A DNA stretch of 64,000 nt from Rhizobiaceae bacterium (GTDB lineage Bacteria; Pseudomonadota; Alphaproteobacteria; Rhizobiales; Rhizobiaceae), in NCBI GenBank assembly GCA_019635695.1, contig JAHBYZ010000009.1, forward strand, positions 53,999 through 117,998, given 5' to 3'. Made by a program: the position numbers and the translations under genes. The notes beneath the pieces are model-generated. The model saw only the letters and a list, made by a program, of their open reading frames with translations, made no database searches and was not told where the DNA came from. Position 1 is the stretch's first letter. Every line of letters begins with the position of its first letter. This document shows positions 55,475 through 64,000 of this stretch, piece by piece.

Positions 55475-56785
55475 CTAGACGTACCGGTTGACGATGTTCT
55501 CCAGCAGCTCCTGCTTGCCGGACTTCGGCTGCGGCTCGATCCTGTGCTTCACCACGTAGTCGGCCACCTGCTCCAGCGTGTATTCGCCCTTGAGCACTTT
55601 CACCGCGTCCTTCTCGGCCCACCCCTCGTAGCGCTTCGCCAGCGGACCGCTCAACGCCTTGTCCTCGATCATCTTCGCCGCCGCCTTGAGGCCGCGCGCG
55701 CAGGCATCCATGCCGCCGATATGGGCGATCAGCAGATCCTCCGGGTCGAGCGACTGGCGCCGCAGCTTGGCATCGAAATTGGTGCCACCGGTGGTGAAGC
55801 CGCCGGCCTGCAGCACGTAGTAATAGGCCAGCGCCATCTCCGGCACGTTGTTGGGGAACTGGTCGGTGTCCCAGCCCGACTGGTAGTCGTTGCGGTTCAT
55901 GTCGATCGAGCCGAAGATGCCGAGCGAGCCGGCCAGCGCCAGCTCATGCTCGAACGAGTGGCCGGCAAGGATCGCGTGGCCCTGCTCGATGTTGACCTTG
56001 ACCTCCTTCTCCAACCCGAACTCCTTGAGGAAGCCGTAGACCGTCGCGACGTCGTAGTCGTACTGGTGCTTGGTCGGCTCCTGCGGCTTGGGCTCGATCA
56101 GGATCGTGCCCTTGAAGCCTATTCTGTGCTTGTAGTCGACGACCATCTGCAGGAAGCGGCCGGCCTGCGCCCGCTCGCGCTTCAGGTCGGTGTTGAGCAG
56201 CGTCTCATAGCCCTCGCGCCCGCCCCACAGCACGTAGTTCTCGCCGCCGAGCTTCCTGGTCGCGTCAAGGCAGCTCTTCACCGTCGCGGCAGCGTAATAG
56301 AACACGTCCGGGTCCGGATTGGTCGCCGCGCCCGCCATGTAGCGGCGGTTGGAGAACAGGTTCGCCGTGCCCCACAGCAGCTTGACGCCGGTCTCCTTCT
56401 GCTTGGCTGCGAAGATGTCGACGATCTCGTCCAGCCGCGCCTTGCTTTCCGAAAAATCCTTGCCCTCGGGCCGAACGTCGGCATCGTGAAAACAGTAGAA
56501 CGGCGCGTCGAGCAGCGTGAACATCTCGAAGGCCACGTCGGCCTTCAGCTTCGCCGCCTTCATCGAGTCCTCAAACCAGGGGCGATCAAAAGTGCGCCCG
56601 CCGAACGGGTCGCCGCCTTCCCATGCAAAGGAGTGCCAGTAGGCCACTGCGAAGCGCAGGTGATCCTTCATCTTCTTGCCGGCGACCATCTCGTCCGGAT
56701 TGTAGAAACGGAAGGCGAGCGGGTTGTCGCTCTGCGGCCCCTCATATTTGACCTTCTTGATCTTGCCGAAAAAGCCGGTGCTCAC
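55475..56785 (-). CDS. xylA: Xylose isomerase
   Basis: A 436-residue class II xylose isomerase interconverting D-xylose and D-xylulose. It has the group-II N-terminus and the active-site stretches [18 protein letters not shown] (H100, D103), [16 protein letters not shown] and [17 protein letters not shown]. Metal-binding Glu and Asp positions appear kept. The start is GTG 56785, which overlaps the xylB stop (GTGA). It is the second gene of xylBA on the minus strand. Confidence 0.95.
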   Translation of the reverse strand: MSTGFFGKIKKVKYEGPQSDNPLAFRFYNPDEMVAGKKMKDHLRFAVAYWHSFAWEGGDPFGGRTFDRPWFEDSMKAAKLKADVAFEMFTLLDAPFYCFHDADVRPEGKDFSESKARLDEIVDIFAAKQKETGVKLLWGTANLFSNRRYMAGAATNPDPDVFYYAAATVKSCLDATRKLGGENYVLWGGREGYETLLNTDLKRERAQAGRFLQMVVDYKHRIGFKGTILIEPKPQEPTKHQYDYDVATVYGFLKEFGLEKEVKVNIEQGHAILAGHSFEHELALAGSLGIFGSIDMNRNDYQSGWDTDQFPNNVPEMALAYYYVLQAGGFTTGGTNFDAKLRRQSLDPEDLLIAHIGGMDACARGLKAAAKMIEDKALSGPLAKRYEGWAEKDAVKVLKGEYTLEQVADYVVKHRIEPQPKSGKQELLENIVNRYV

Positions 56786-58236
56786 TGTGTCGCTCCCTTG
56801 ATTGCCGGGTAGAGCGCGCGGTAGCGCGCATGGGCCGACGCGAAGGCGTCGGCGAGCTTGGTATCAGGTTCGATGGTCGCCGCCGTCTTCGGCGGCGTGC
56901 AGACCGCAAGCGGATCGGCATTCTCCGCCGCGATCAGCCCCAGCCGCGCCGCGCCGAACGCCGCGCCGAAATCTCCGTCGGCGGGGATGTCGATCGGAAT
57001 GCCGAGCGCGGTCGCGATCGCCTTCAGCCAATAGGACGAACGCGAGCCGCCGCCGATGGCCGTGGCGCGAGTCAACGTGGTGCCGGCTGCCTTCAGCGCT
57101 TCCAGATTGTCGCGGAAGGCGAAGGCCACGCCCTCGACCACGGCCTGCGTCAGCGCTGCGCGGTCGGATGTGTGCGCCAGTCCGGCGAAGGCGCCGCGGA
57201 TCAGCGCGTCATTGTGCGGCGTGCGCTCGCCGGAGAGGTAGGGCAGGAAAGTCACGCCCGACGGGGCCTTGAGGCTCTCGCCCAGTTCGCCGGTCAGCGC
57301 CGCCGCATCCTTGCCGGTGATGGTCGTCAGCCAGTTGAGGGAATCCGTCGCCGAGAGGATCACGCCCATCTGGTGCCATGTGTTGGGCAACGCATGGCAG
57401 AAGGTATGCACGGCGCTTTCCGGGTTCGGCAGGTAGGACGCATTGGCGGCGAACAGCACGCCGGACGTCCCGAGCGACACGAAGGCCGCTCCGGGCTTCA
57501 CCGTGCCTGCGCCAATCGCAGAAGCCGCATTGTCGCCCGCGCCGCCAGCCACGACGACCTTGCCGGAGATACCCCAGCGCGCCGCGATATCCGCCTTGAG
57601 CGTGCCGCCCGGCGCGGTGCCCTCGACCAGCGAAGGCATTGCGCTCTCATCGAGGTCCGTCGCCGCGAGCAGTTCCGCCGACCAGCGCCGCCCCGCCGTG
57701 TCGAGCCAGCTCGTTCCGGCCGAATCCGACATCTCGGAGATGAACTCCCCCGTCAGCCAGAACCGGAGAAAATCCTTCGGCAGAAGCACCGTCTTCGTCG
57801 CGGCGAAGACCTTGGGCTCGTTCGCCTTCACCCATGCCAGCTTCGGCGCGGTGAAACCCGGGAACACGATGTTTCCCGTGATCTTGCGGAACCGCGGATC
57901 TGCATCGAGCGCGGCGGCCTCCTTGTGACTGCGCGTGTCGTTCCACAGGATGCAGGGACGCAGCACCTTTCCCGACCCGTCCAACAACGTCGCGCCGTGC
58001 ATCTGGCCCGACAGCCCGATGCCTTTCACCGCCGCGACGTCCTTCGCATGCTTCGCCTTCAGCGTCGCGACCGCTTCCTCGGCCGCGCGGATCCAATGGG
58101 CAGGGTCTTGCTCCGACCAGCCCGGATGCGGGCGCGACACGTCGAGCGCGCCCGTGGCCGAGCCGACCACGCGCTGCCCGGCGTCGACGAGCATGGCCTT
58201 GACGCCCGACGTCCCCAGATCGAGCCCGAGATACAT
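56782..58236 (-). CDS. xylB: Xylulokinase
   Basis: A 484-residue FGGY-family kinase. [20 protein letters not shown] at the start is the phosphate-1 site, SGQMHG and ILWNDTRS the substrate site, and [20 protein letters not shown] the adenosine motif. It phosphorylates D-xylulose for the pentose phosphate pathway. ATG 58236 is chosen at the conserved start; the longer upstream frame is unconserved in composition. No xylose transporter is in the window. Confidence 0.93.
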   Translation of the reverse strand: MYLGLDLGTSGVKAMLVDAGQRVVGSATGALDVSRPHPGWSEQDPAHWIRAAEEAVATLKAKHAKDVAAVKGIGLSGQMHGATLLDGSGKVLRPCILWNDTRSHKEAAALDADPRFRKITGNIVFPGFTAPKLAWVKANEPKVFAATKTVLLPKDFLRFWLTGEFISEMSDSAGTSWLDTAGRRWSAELLAATDLDESAMPSLVEGTAPGGTLKADIAARWGISGKVVVAGGAGDNAASAIGAGTVKPGAAFVSLGTSGVLFAANASYLPNPESAVHTFCHALPNTWHQMGVILSATDSLNWLTTITGKDAAALTGELGESLKAPSGVTFLPYLSGERTPHNDALIRGAFAGLAHTSDRAALTQAVVEGVAFAFRDNLEALKAAGTTLTRATAIGGGSRSSYWLKAIATALGIPIDIPADGDFGAAFGAARLGLIAAENADPLAVCTPPKTAATIEPDTKLADAFASAHARYRALYPAIKGATQ

Positions 58237-58371
58237 CCGCCCTCCCCGTTCGGCGTTGCATGGCCGGCTCGGTAAGCGCCGGCTTGCCGTTTCCTCGCGG
58301 CGCGCTGGCGGCGCCGTTGATGGCTTCATAGCAGAAACGATCCCGGAGGGCAGCGAATTTTTTCGATGCTC

Positions 58372-58394
58372 GGAATAATTCTGGTCGAACCAGA
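58372..58394. promoter_or_regulatory. Candidate operator upstream of xylBA
   Basis: TCTGGT-CGA-ACCAGA (58380-58394) is a perfect 6-base inverted repeat, and the 9-mer GAATAATTC (58373-58381) is palindromic and abuts it. They stand about 145 bases before xylB, right behind the stop of the TPR gene. A ROK/LacI-type xylose regulator would fit; none is encoded here. Confidence 0.45.
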
Positions 58395-59720
58395 TCAGAT
58401 CGCCGGCGTGATCTCGCCGGCCCGCTTGACGAACAGCCCCGACAGCGGACTCTCCGGCCGCTGGTCGGCACGTTCGGCCGTCAGCGCGCGGGCGAGCGGA
58501 GCGTTGCCGCTGCGGATGGCAGCCTCGATCAGGGTCAAATCGATCACGTCCCGCTGCGCGTGGCTTCCGCCGAAGCGATGCGCGATGTGGCGCAGGGGCC
58601 GCAACAGCCGCACCGTCTGCGCATAGTCGCCGTCGCCGAAGGCAAGGATGGCGCGCGCCATCGGATACCCGACATCGCGCGTGAAGCCGGCGTTGTCGTC
58701 CCCGGCGTCCATGGCCGTCCGCTGCGCTTCGAGCAATTCAAGGGCCGCTTTCTGCCGGCCGGCGCCCACGAACGCCATCATGGCGTGCGCGGCATTGAAG
58801 GCATAGGCGACTCCGCCCGCCTGGGCCGTCCACAGGTCGGCGAGCGGCTCCCAGCGGCCACCGGTATCGGCGCCGCCCAGGTGAAGACGCCAAAGCATAG
58901 CCGAGGCGTCAACCATGCAAAGCGCGACCGCCGACTGGCCGCCCATGACCGGGCCGTCATATAGCGCCAGCACCTCGCTGATTTCGCCGAGCTCGTAGTG
59001 GAACAGGCCGAGATGCCACCAATTGTGGATCTGCAGGAAACTCTCATTCGTCCATGCGTCGGGATTGGCGCGCATCCAGGCGATGCCGTCGCGCTGGCGC
59101 GACTGCATCTCCATGACATGAGCCACGGAATGCTGCGCCCATCCATCGCGCGGTTCGAGTTCCACCGCCCGCCGCCCGGTCGCCTCGGCGCGGGCGTAGT
59201 CGCCCGTCTCCTCCAGTCCAAAGGCGTGCATGCCGAGCAGCGCATGATAGCCGGGCGCGTCCGTGCTCCATTGCGGCAGGGCGCGCGCGATACGGTCGCG
59301 CAGCATCTTGGCGTTGCCCGTGAAGAAGTCGATCTGGTGGCCCACCTGAAGCGCCAGCGCGTCGCGCGGGTGCTCGATTGCGATGTCCTCCAGCGCCTGC
59401 CCTGCGGCATGCCAGCGACCCGCGGCGAGATGGCCGAGCGCAGCGACATGCGCCTTTTCCCGTGCATTCGCGGGCAACGTCGTCGCCGCCTCGTGCGCGG
59501 CACGCGCAATTTCGGTGGCCGCTGGTTCGGTGGCCAGCCCAAAAAGATAGCCCTTGAAGACATGACCCATCACGAAGCCGGGACTGTCCTTCAGCGTGGC
59601 GTCGATCGCGCCAACAGGATCGCCAATGAAGCAGCGCAACATGTGCTGCGCCGCCTCGAACTGCCGGACCGCGTCGCCATTGGCGCCGCTCAGCGAAAGT
59701 CCGTGAACATCGGTGACCAT
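58395..59720 (-). CDS. TTC38-like tetratricopeptide-repeat protein
   Basis: A 441-residue soluble all-helical protein. Blocks such as HMLRCFIGDPVGAIDATLKD, LQVGHQIDFFTGNAKMLRDR and SFLQIHNWWHLGLFHYELG match the TTC38 family (human TTC38 relatives) rather than ordinary TPRs. Enzymatic function is unknown. ATG 59720 (MVTDVHGLSLSG) fits the family start. Divergent from the PFP gene across about 120 bases. Confidence 0.78.
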   Translation of the reverse strand: MVTDVHGLSLSGANGDAVRQFEAAQHMLRCFIGDPVGAIDATLKDSPGFVMGHVFKGYLFGLATEPAATEIARAAHEAATTLPANAREKAHVAALGHLAAGRWHAAGQALEDIAIEHPRDALALQVGHQIDFFTGNAKMLRDRIARALPQWSTDAPGYHALLGMHAFGLEETGDYARAEATGRRAVELEPRDGWAQHSVAHVMEMQSRQRDGIAWMRANPDAWTNESFLQIHNWWHLGLFHYELGEISEVLALYDGPVMGGQSAVALCMVDASAMLWRLHLGGADTGGRWEPLADLWTAQAGGVAYAFNAAHAMMAFVGAGRQKAALELLEAQRTAMDAGDDNAGFTRDVGYPMARAILAFGDGDYAQTVRLLRPLRHIAHRFGGSHAQRDVIDLTLIEAAIRSGNAPLARALTAERADQRPESPLSGLFVKRAGEITPAI

Positions 59721-59841
59721 GGATTGCAGCGTAACGCCGCGCACGACGCGCGCAAGCCCTTGCCGCCGCAGTTGCGCGCGGTCGCGATTGGCGTATGACT
59801 GGTTTGAACCGATTAGATAAGCATTGCGCCGGGAGGCCATC

Positions 59842-61008
59842 ATGGTCGGCACCATCGTTATCGCGCAGGGCGGCGGCCCCACGGCCGTCATCAACCAGAC
59901 GCTGGCCGGCGTGGTGACCGAGGCGCGCCGCCGCGATCCCAGAACCAGAGTCCTCGGTGCGCTGCACGGCGTGCGCGGCGTGCGCGACGGCAACTTCGTC
60001 GACCTGACAGCGGTGCCCGAGCGCGACCTGCTGCGCATCGCCGCGACACCGAGCGCGACGCTCGGCTCGACCCGCGACAAGCCCGACGCCGCCTATTGCG
60101 AAAAGGTGCTCGCCGGCCTGAAGAGGGCAGGCGCCGACGCCTTCATCTACATCGGCGGCAACGACACGGCGGGCACGCAGGCAATACTCGCCGACGCCGC
60201 CGGCGGCTCGATCGCCATGGTGCATGCGCCCAAGACCATCGACAACGATCTTGTCGAAAACGATCACACACCGGGCTTCATCTCGGCCGGCGAGTTCGTC
60301 GCCGCCGCCTTCCTGTCCGTCGACCTCGATTTCCGCGCGCTGCCCGGCATCTATGTCGGCATCGTCATGGGCCGGCACGCCGGCTTCCTCACCGCGTCCG
60401 CCGCCACCTGGCGCATGGACGAGGACAGCGGCCCGCACCTCGTCTACGTGCCCGAGCGGTCCTTCACCCGCCAGCGCTTCGTCGACGACGTGCGCGGCGT
60501 CATGGACAGGCACGGGCGTTGCATCGTCGCCATGTCCGAGGGCGTGGTCGACACCTACGGCCGGCCGCTGGTCGAGAGCCTCGTGCCGCGGGAGATGCTG
60601 GAGCGCGACGCCCACGGCAACATCCGCCTCTCCGGCGGCGATCTCGGCCAGGCGGTCGAGCGCATGCTGTCCGAGGGGCTGCCTGGCAAGCGTGCCCGCG
60701 TCGACACGCTGGGCTACCTGCCGCGCGGCGCGATCGCTGTCGTGAGCGCCGTCGATCAGCGCGAAGCCTTCCGCTGCGGCGAGTTCGCGGTCGAAGCCGC
60801 ATCGAGCGGTGGCGGTTCGGTGGCGGTGGTCATGGACGACGACCGCATGGTGCCCTCGCTCGTCCCGCTCGCCTCCGTAGCCGGCAAGACGCGGCACATG
60901 CCGCACGATTTCCTGATGGCCGACGAGAACAGGCTGGCGCCGGCCGGGCTGGCCTATCTGGAGCGTCTGCTGCCGCGGAAATTCGATCCGGCGAAACCGT
61001 TCGTGTGA
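59842..61008 (+). CDS. pfp: Phosphofructokinase of the PPi-dependent type
   Basis: A 388-residue PFK-family protein. The motif GGNDT (105-109), with Asp108 where ATP-PFKs have Gly, and PKTIDND (130-136), with Lys131 instead of Gly, both mark pyrophosphate-dependent enzymes. It converts fructose 6-phosphate and PPi to fructose 1,6-bisphosphate reversibly. Its occurrence in a rhizobial genome, where glucose is mostly taken through the Entner-Doudoroff route, suggests a gluconeogenic or anaplerotic use. ATG 59842 is used; an in-frame ATG upstream adds 6 residues. Confidence 0.88.
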   Translation: MVGTIVIAQGGGPTAVINQTLAGVVTEARRRDPRTRVLGALHGVRGVRDGNFVDLTAVPERDLLRIAATPSATLGSTRDKPDAAYCEKVLAGLKRAGADAFIYIGGNDTAGTQAILADAAGGSIAMVHAPKTIDNDLVENDHTPGFISAGEFVAAAFLSVDLDFRALPGIYVGIVMGRHAGFLTASAATWRMDEDSGPHLVYVPERSFTRQRFVDDVRGVMDRHGRCIVAMSEGVVDTYGRPLVESLVPREMLERDAHGNIRLSGGDLGQAVERMLSEGLPGKRARVDTLGYLPRGAIAVVSAVDQREAFRCGEFAVEAASSGGGSVAVVMDDDRMVPSLVPLASVAGKTRHMPHDFLMADENRLAPAGLAYLERLLPRKFDPAKPFV

Positions 61009-61051
61009 AGGAACGACCCGAATCCTGCCGGCCTGGAAGAGCCGGGCGGGC

Positions 61052-61126
61052 TGGCTGGGGCGCCAGGATTCGAACCTGGGAATGGCGGTACCAAAAACCG
61101 CTGCCTTACCGCTTGGCGACGCCCCA
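61052..61126 (-). tRNA. trnQ: tRNA-Gln (anticodon TTG), CCA encoded
   Basis: The 75-base minus-strand gene folds as a cloverleaf. Acceptor stem TGGGGCG/CGCCCCA, discriminator G, encoded CCA, T-arm with GGTTCGAATCC, and a 5-bp anticodon stem GCGGT/ACCGC with loop TTTTGGT, whose 34-36 are TTG. Confidence 0.95.
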
Positions 61127-61149
61127 ATCCGGATGCGGGCGCTTCGACG

Positions 61150-61181
61150 AAAAAGCGCAGGGGCCCGTTTAGCCCCTGCGC
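61150..61181 (-). terminator. Intrinsic terminator after the TMEM43 gene
   Basis: Perfect 10-base arms (61155-61164 and 61172-61181) with a 7-base loop, followed on the minus strand by five T. It sits 45 bases past the TMEM43 stop and before the tRNA. Confidence 0.85.
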
Positions 61182-61225
61182 CCATGAACGTCCAGCGCGG
61201 AACCGCGCTTGCGGTCGCTTCCCGC

Positions 61226-62422
61226 TCAGGCCGGTGTGGCCGGAGCAGCGGGCGCAGCGGGCGCAGCCGCCTTGCGGTTGCGGCCGAGGTAGAGGACTGC
61301 CGCCGTGATCGCGACGCCAACGGCGAGGATGATCAGCGACAGCACCGGGCGATACCAGAACCAGGCGATGGCAATCACCACCGAACCGGTGAGGACGGCA
61401 AGCGCGAACGCCACCAGTCCCGTACCCATCCGCACGATGCGGCCGACGAAAGGGATCACGTCGCCAATGACGCCAAGCGGCGCCATGATGAGCGAAAACG
61501 CGATGATCAGCACCACGATGCCGACGACCCGCAGGATCCAGGTGAGCACCGTGTTGGCGGACTCCGCGTCGGCGAACATCTTCTCCGCCGTCACGACGCC
61601 GCGATCGACCATCAGCAGGGAATCGCCGGCGATCGTCTGATAGGCGGTGAAGCCGCTGCCGGCCTGCTTGCCGACCACGCTGATGTCGGAAAGCGGCGTC
61701 AGTTCGTAGCCGATGCGCTGGTCGCCGACAGACGGCGAACTGGCGTTGAAGCCCATGTAGATCTTGCCGTCGGCGATCGACAGCGGGCGCGGCGTCTGGC
61801 CTGCCGCAGCCTTGATCGCGTCAAGCCTGTCGGCCGCGACGGGCAGCGCGTCGGAGCCGTAGATGAGATCGAGCACCGGTGTGTCGAGCGTATAGGCGCC
61901 CAGCGCGCCCTTGCTGATCTGCTGGCGCTGGCCCTGATAGGTCATCGCCGGGTTGCGGTGGCCGTCGGGCTGCTTGAAAGCCCCGGAATCGACCGCATGA
62001 TCGACCCACTCGCGGGTGTAGGTGTAGGTGGTGACGCTCTCTTCGCCGCCGCCGACCTTGGTCTCGGTCTTCGTCTCGCTCTTCTCGACCCACTGGTACA
62101 TCTCGGCCTTGCGCTCGAGCCGCACCCCGGTCGCGGTGATGCCGAAAGTCGGGTCGGCGAGCGTCTCGGTCGTGGTCACCGGCCCGCTGGTATGGATCAG
62201 CTTGCCGTCGTTGGCCGCGTCGACGCTCCCGCTCGAGACGGAAACGACAATGCCCTTGCCTTCCGCGAGCGACAGCGCCGTCTGCACTGCCCTGCCTTCG
62301 TTCCAGAAGAGAAGCACGATGCCGACCAGGATCAGCACCAGCCCGACGATGACTCCGCCGATCGAATTGCCGATGCGGCTGAACCACGACTTATGCGTGG
62401 TAACCGTGAATGAGTCGCTCAT
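61226..62422 (-). CDS. TMEM43/LUMA-family membrane protein
   Basis: A 398-residue protein with the TMEM43 arrangement: one N-terminal helix (GGVIVGLVLILVGIVLLFWN), a large luminal or periplasmic-like domain of about 230 residues, and three C-terminal helices from about residue 280 (WILRVVGIVVLIIAFSLIMA and later). The family is shared between bacteria and the animal nuclear membrane. Function in bacteria is unknown. An Ala/Pro-rich tail ends it. ATG 62422 is used. Confidence 0.85.
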   Translation of the reverse strand: MSDSFTVTTHKSWFSRIGNSIGGVIVGLVLILVGIVLLFWNEGRAVQTALSLAEGKGIVVSVSSGSVDAANDGKLIHTSGPVTTTETLADPTFGITATGVRLERKAEMYQWVEKSETKTETKVGGGEESVTTYTYTREWVDHAVDSGAFKQPDGHRNPAMTYQGQRQQISKGALGAYTLDTPVLDLIYGSDALPVAADRLDAIKAAAGQTPRPLSIADGKIYMGFNASSPSVGDQRIGYELTPLSDISVVGKQAGSGFTAYQTIAGDSLLMVDRGVVTAEKMFADAESANTVLTWILRVVGIVVLIIAFSLIMAPLGVIGDVIPFVGRIVRMGTGLVAFALAVLTGSVVIAIAWFWYRPVLSLIILAVGVAITAAVLYLGRNRKAAAPAAPAAPATPA

Positions 62423-62569
62423 GCCCAACCCCCGAATATGAAGCGTCGCCCGCGCGCTTGGGACATGATGCCACCAGGCGCGCAACTTGTCTCGTTGCCC
62501 GAATAGGGATTGGTAACCTGCCCACTGTATCCGTTCGATGGCGCGCCGGGTCGCGCAGGAGAAACGGAC

Positions 62570-63613
62570 ATGGCGGTTCTCGTTACCGGCGGAGCTGGCT
62601 ACATCGGCAGCCACATGGTCTGGCGCCTGCTTGATGCCGGCGAGGACGTGGTGGTGATCGACCGGTTGTCGACCGGCTTCGACTGGGCCGTGCCGGCGGA
62701 GGCCGAACTCGTCGTCGGCGACATCGCCGACGCCCAGCTCGTCGAGCAGACGATCCGCCGCCGCCGCGTCGATTCCATCATCCATTTCGCTGGCTCGGTT
62801 GTCGTTCCCGACAGCATGTCCGACCCGCTCGGCTACTATCTCAACAACACGGTGAAGTCGCGCGCGCTGATGGAAAGCGCCGTGCGCACCGGCCTGCGCC
62901 ACTTCATCTTCTCCTCGACCGCCGCCGTCTACGGCACGCCGGCAGTGGTGCCGGTGCCGGAATCCGCACCGACGCTGCCCGAATCGCCCTACGGCACCTC
63001 CAAGCTGATGACCGAAGCGATGCTGCGCGACGCATCCGTCGCGCACGACTTCCGCTACACCGCGTTGCGCTACTTCAATGTCGCCGGCGCCGACCCTCTG
63101 CTGCGCACCGGCCAATCGACGGAGGGCGCCACCCATCTCATCAAGGTGGTATCGGAGGCCGCGACCGGAAAGCGTCCCTTCATCGAAGTCTTCGGCACGG
63201 ACTATCCGACGCCGGACGGCACCTGCGTCCGCGACTTCATCCACGTTTCCGACCTCGTCGAGATCCATTGGCTCGCCCTGCAGCGCCTGCGCGCCGGAGC
63301 GCCCAGCCTCGTGGCGAATTGCGGCTATGGCCGCGGCTATTCCGTCATGGATGTGATCCGCACGGTGAAGAAGGTCACCGGCACCGATTTCGAGGTGAGG
63401 ATGCAGGGCCGTCGCGAGGGCGACATCGTCGCGATCATGGCCGAAGCCACCCGCGCTCGCGATGAATTCGGCTGGATACCGAAGCACGCCGACCTCGAGA
63501 CCATCGTGCGTCACGCGGTGGCGTGGGAGCGCCATCTCGCCCGCCACAACATCGCCGGCCGGCGATCGGAAATCCGCCGCGGCCCGCCGCCCCGCAGCGC
63601 CCTGGCCGGTTGA
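62570..63613 (+). CDS. galE: UDP-glucose 4-epimerase family protein
   Basis: A 347-residue short-chain dehydrogenase of the GalE type. NAD-binding VTGGAGYIGSH (5-15), FSSTAAVYG with the catalytic Ser/Thr, SPYGTSK with Tyr-x-x-x-Lys, LRYFNVAGAD, and CVRDFIHVSDL are all present. It likely converts UDP-glucose and UDP-galactose for polysaccharide synthesis. The C-terminal ~20 residues, Arg/Pro-rich, extend beyond the usual end. ATG 62570 (MAVLVTGG) is used. A long in-frame extension upstream is not conserved. Confidence 0.88.
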   Translation: MAVLVTGGAGYIGSHMVWRLLDAGEDVVVIDRLSTGFDWAVPAEAELVVGDIADAQLVEQTIRRRRVDSIIHFAGSVVVPDSMSDPLGYYLNNTVKSRALMESAVRTGLRHFIFSSTAAVYGTPAVVPVPESAPTLPESPYGTSKLMTEAMLRDASVAHDFRYTALRYFNVAGADPLLRTGQSTEGATHLIKVVSEAATGKRPFIEVFGTDYPTPDGTCVRDFIHVSDLVEIHWLALQRLRAGAPSLVANCGYGRGYSVMDVIRTVKKVTGTDFEVRMQGRREGDIVAIMAEATRARDEFGWIPKHADLETIVRHAVAWERHLARHNIAGRRSEIRRGPPPRSALAG

Positions 63614-63643
63614 GGCGAGACCCAAGCTGTCGCCGCCGCGCCG

Positions 63644-63994
63644 TCAGTCTCCCTTCAAGTATTCTTCGAGTATTTCCCGGCGCGGATCGCTGTAGTCGAG
63701 CGCGACCGCAAACTCAGGAATGATGCCGGCAGTCACGAGCCTACGGGCCGTTTCGTCGCCGTCACGTAGGATCCGCAACACGGCATCGAGAATGCCGGTG
63801 CTTCCGTCCGCCAGATTGGCAACGGCATGAAGGGCGAAGCTGTGCAGCGAGGGATAGTCCGGCAGCGCGCGCGGGTCGCCCGGCCATGAACCAATCTGGT
63901 CCGCCCAGGCATCCGCGAGGGATGGCGAAGCGGCGAGCAACAGCCGGTACATCTCGTCCCGGTCGATCGTCTTGCGTCCCGGCCCGCGCGCCAT
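63644..63994 (-). CDS. Unrecognised small protein at the right edge
   Basis: A frame of 116 residues starting MARGPGRKTIDRDEMYRLLL from ATG 63994, six bases from the window end; an upstream start may lie outside. The body is helical, with LADAWADQIGSWPGD and DGSTGILDAVLRILRDGDE, and an acidic tail ending EEYLKGD. Resembles small soluble proteins seen as immunity-like or unknown-function neighbours; no family is assigned. Convergent with galE, with 30 bases between the stops. Confidence 0.5.
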   Translation of the reverse strand: MARGPGRKTIDRDEMYRLLLAASPSLADAWADQIGSWPGDPRALPDYPSLHSFALHAVANLADGSTGILDAVLRILRDGDETARRLVTAGIIPEFAVALDYSDPRREILEEYLKGD

Positions 63995-64000
63995 CTCACC

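Overview
The window is GC-rich, densely packed bacterial chromosome. The gene content points to an alphaproteobacterium of the order Hyphomicrobiales (Rhizobiales), most likely Mesorhizobium/Phyllobacteriaceae-like. Supporting signs are the IclR-linked pcaIJF set, the PuuE-UraD fusion, PuuD urate hydroxylase, TRAP transporters of the 2-oxoacid (TakP) type, and paired COG0523/WD40 genes. This is inference from families and gene order, not from a marker gene. No prophage, insertion sequence, CRISPR array or rRNA is visible. There is one tRNA, tRNA-Gln(TTG). Genes are often chained by 4-base start/stop overlaps, several of them with GTG or TTG starts.

Layout. 1-3 kb: the tail of a LysR-type gene, a DUF1059 protein, then a minus-strand run of DUF1285, Nudix CoA pyrophosphatase and CCA tRNA nucleotidyltransferase. 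3-10 kb: a MoxR ATPase, DUF58, BatA/DUF4159 and second membrane VWA-like protein operon. 10-10.7 kb: a VapBC toxin-antitoxin pair with its operator. 10.7-14.2 kb: pcaIJF, the last steps of the beta-ketoadipate pathway, divergent from an IclR regulator.

14.2-30.8 kb is mainly a purine catabolic region. Guanine deaminase, xanthine dehydrogenase (XdhABC), urate hydroxylase (PuuD), HIU hydrolase (UraH), OHCU decarboxylase fused to allantoinase (PuuE-UraD), ureidoglycine aminohydrolase (AllE) and ureidoglycolate lyase (AllA) lead from guanine to glyoxylate. Glycerate 2-kinase could serve the glyoxylate-to-glycerate branch. The allantoate-hydrolysing enzyme is not in the window. A cytidine-deaminase-fold enzyme of unknown substrate is coupled to allA. 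DoxX, a 24-residue membrane peptide, a membrane protein, Dps and a LysR regulator interrupt the block.

30.8-43.9 kb: a glutamine-synthetase-like/class III aminotransferase pair, a COG0523 metallochaperone-like GTPase with a WD40 partner, a Tat-exported intradiol dioxygenase, a creatininase-family protein, MarR and LacI regulators, a DMT permease, a 2-hydroxyacid dehydrogenase, an Inh-like secreted protein and a gamma-glutamyl-GABA hydrolase. 44-49.1 kb: two tandem TRAP substrate-binding proteins converge on one DctQ/DctM permease pair. 49.3-55.5 kb: a Bax-inhibitor-1 protein, the YbbA/YbbP-type ABC system with divergent arylesterase TesA, ThpR and a pterin dehydratase. 55.5-64 kb: xylAB, a TTC38-like TPR protein, a PPi-type phosphofructokinase, tRNA-Gln, a TMEM43 protein, a GalE-like epimerase and an unrecognised gene at the right edge.

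The most notable non-coding signals are a possible mutually exclusive hairpin pair in the leader of the COG0523 gene, a near-perfect 25-bp palindrome before the LacI gene, a 10-base motif shared by two promoter regions of the purine genes, and the inverted repeats before vapBC, pcaIJF/IclR, xylBA and the first TRAP binding protein. No stretch longer than 300 bases lacks a gene.
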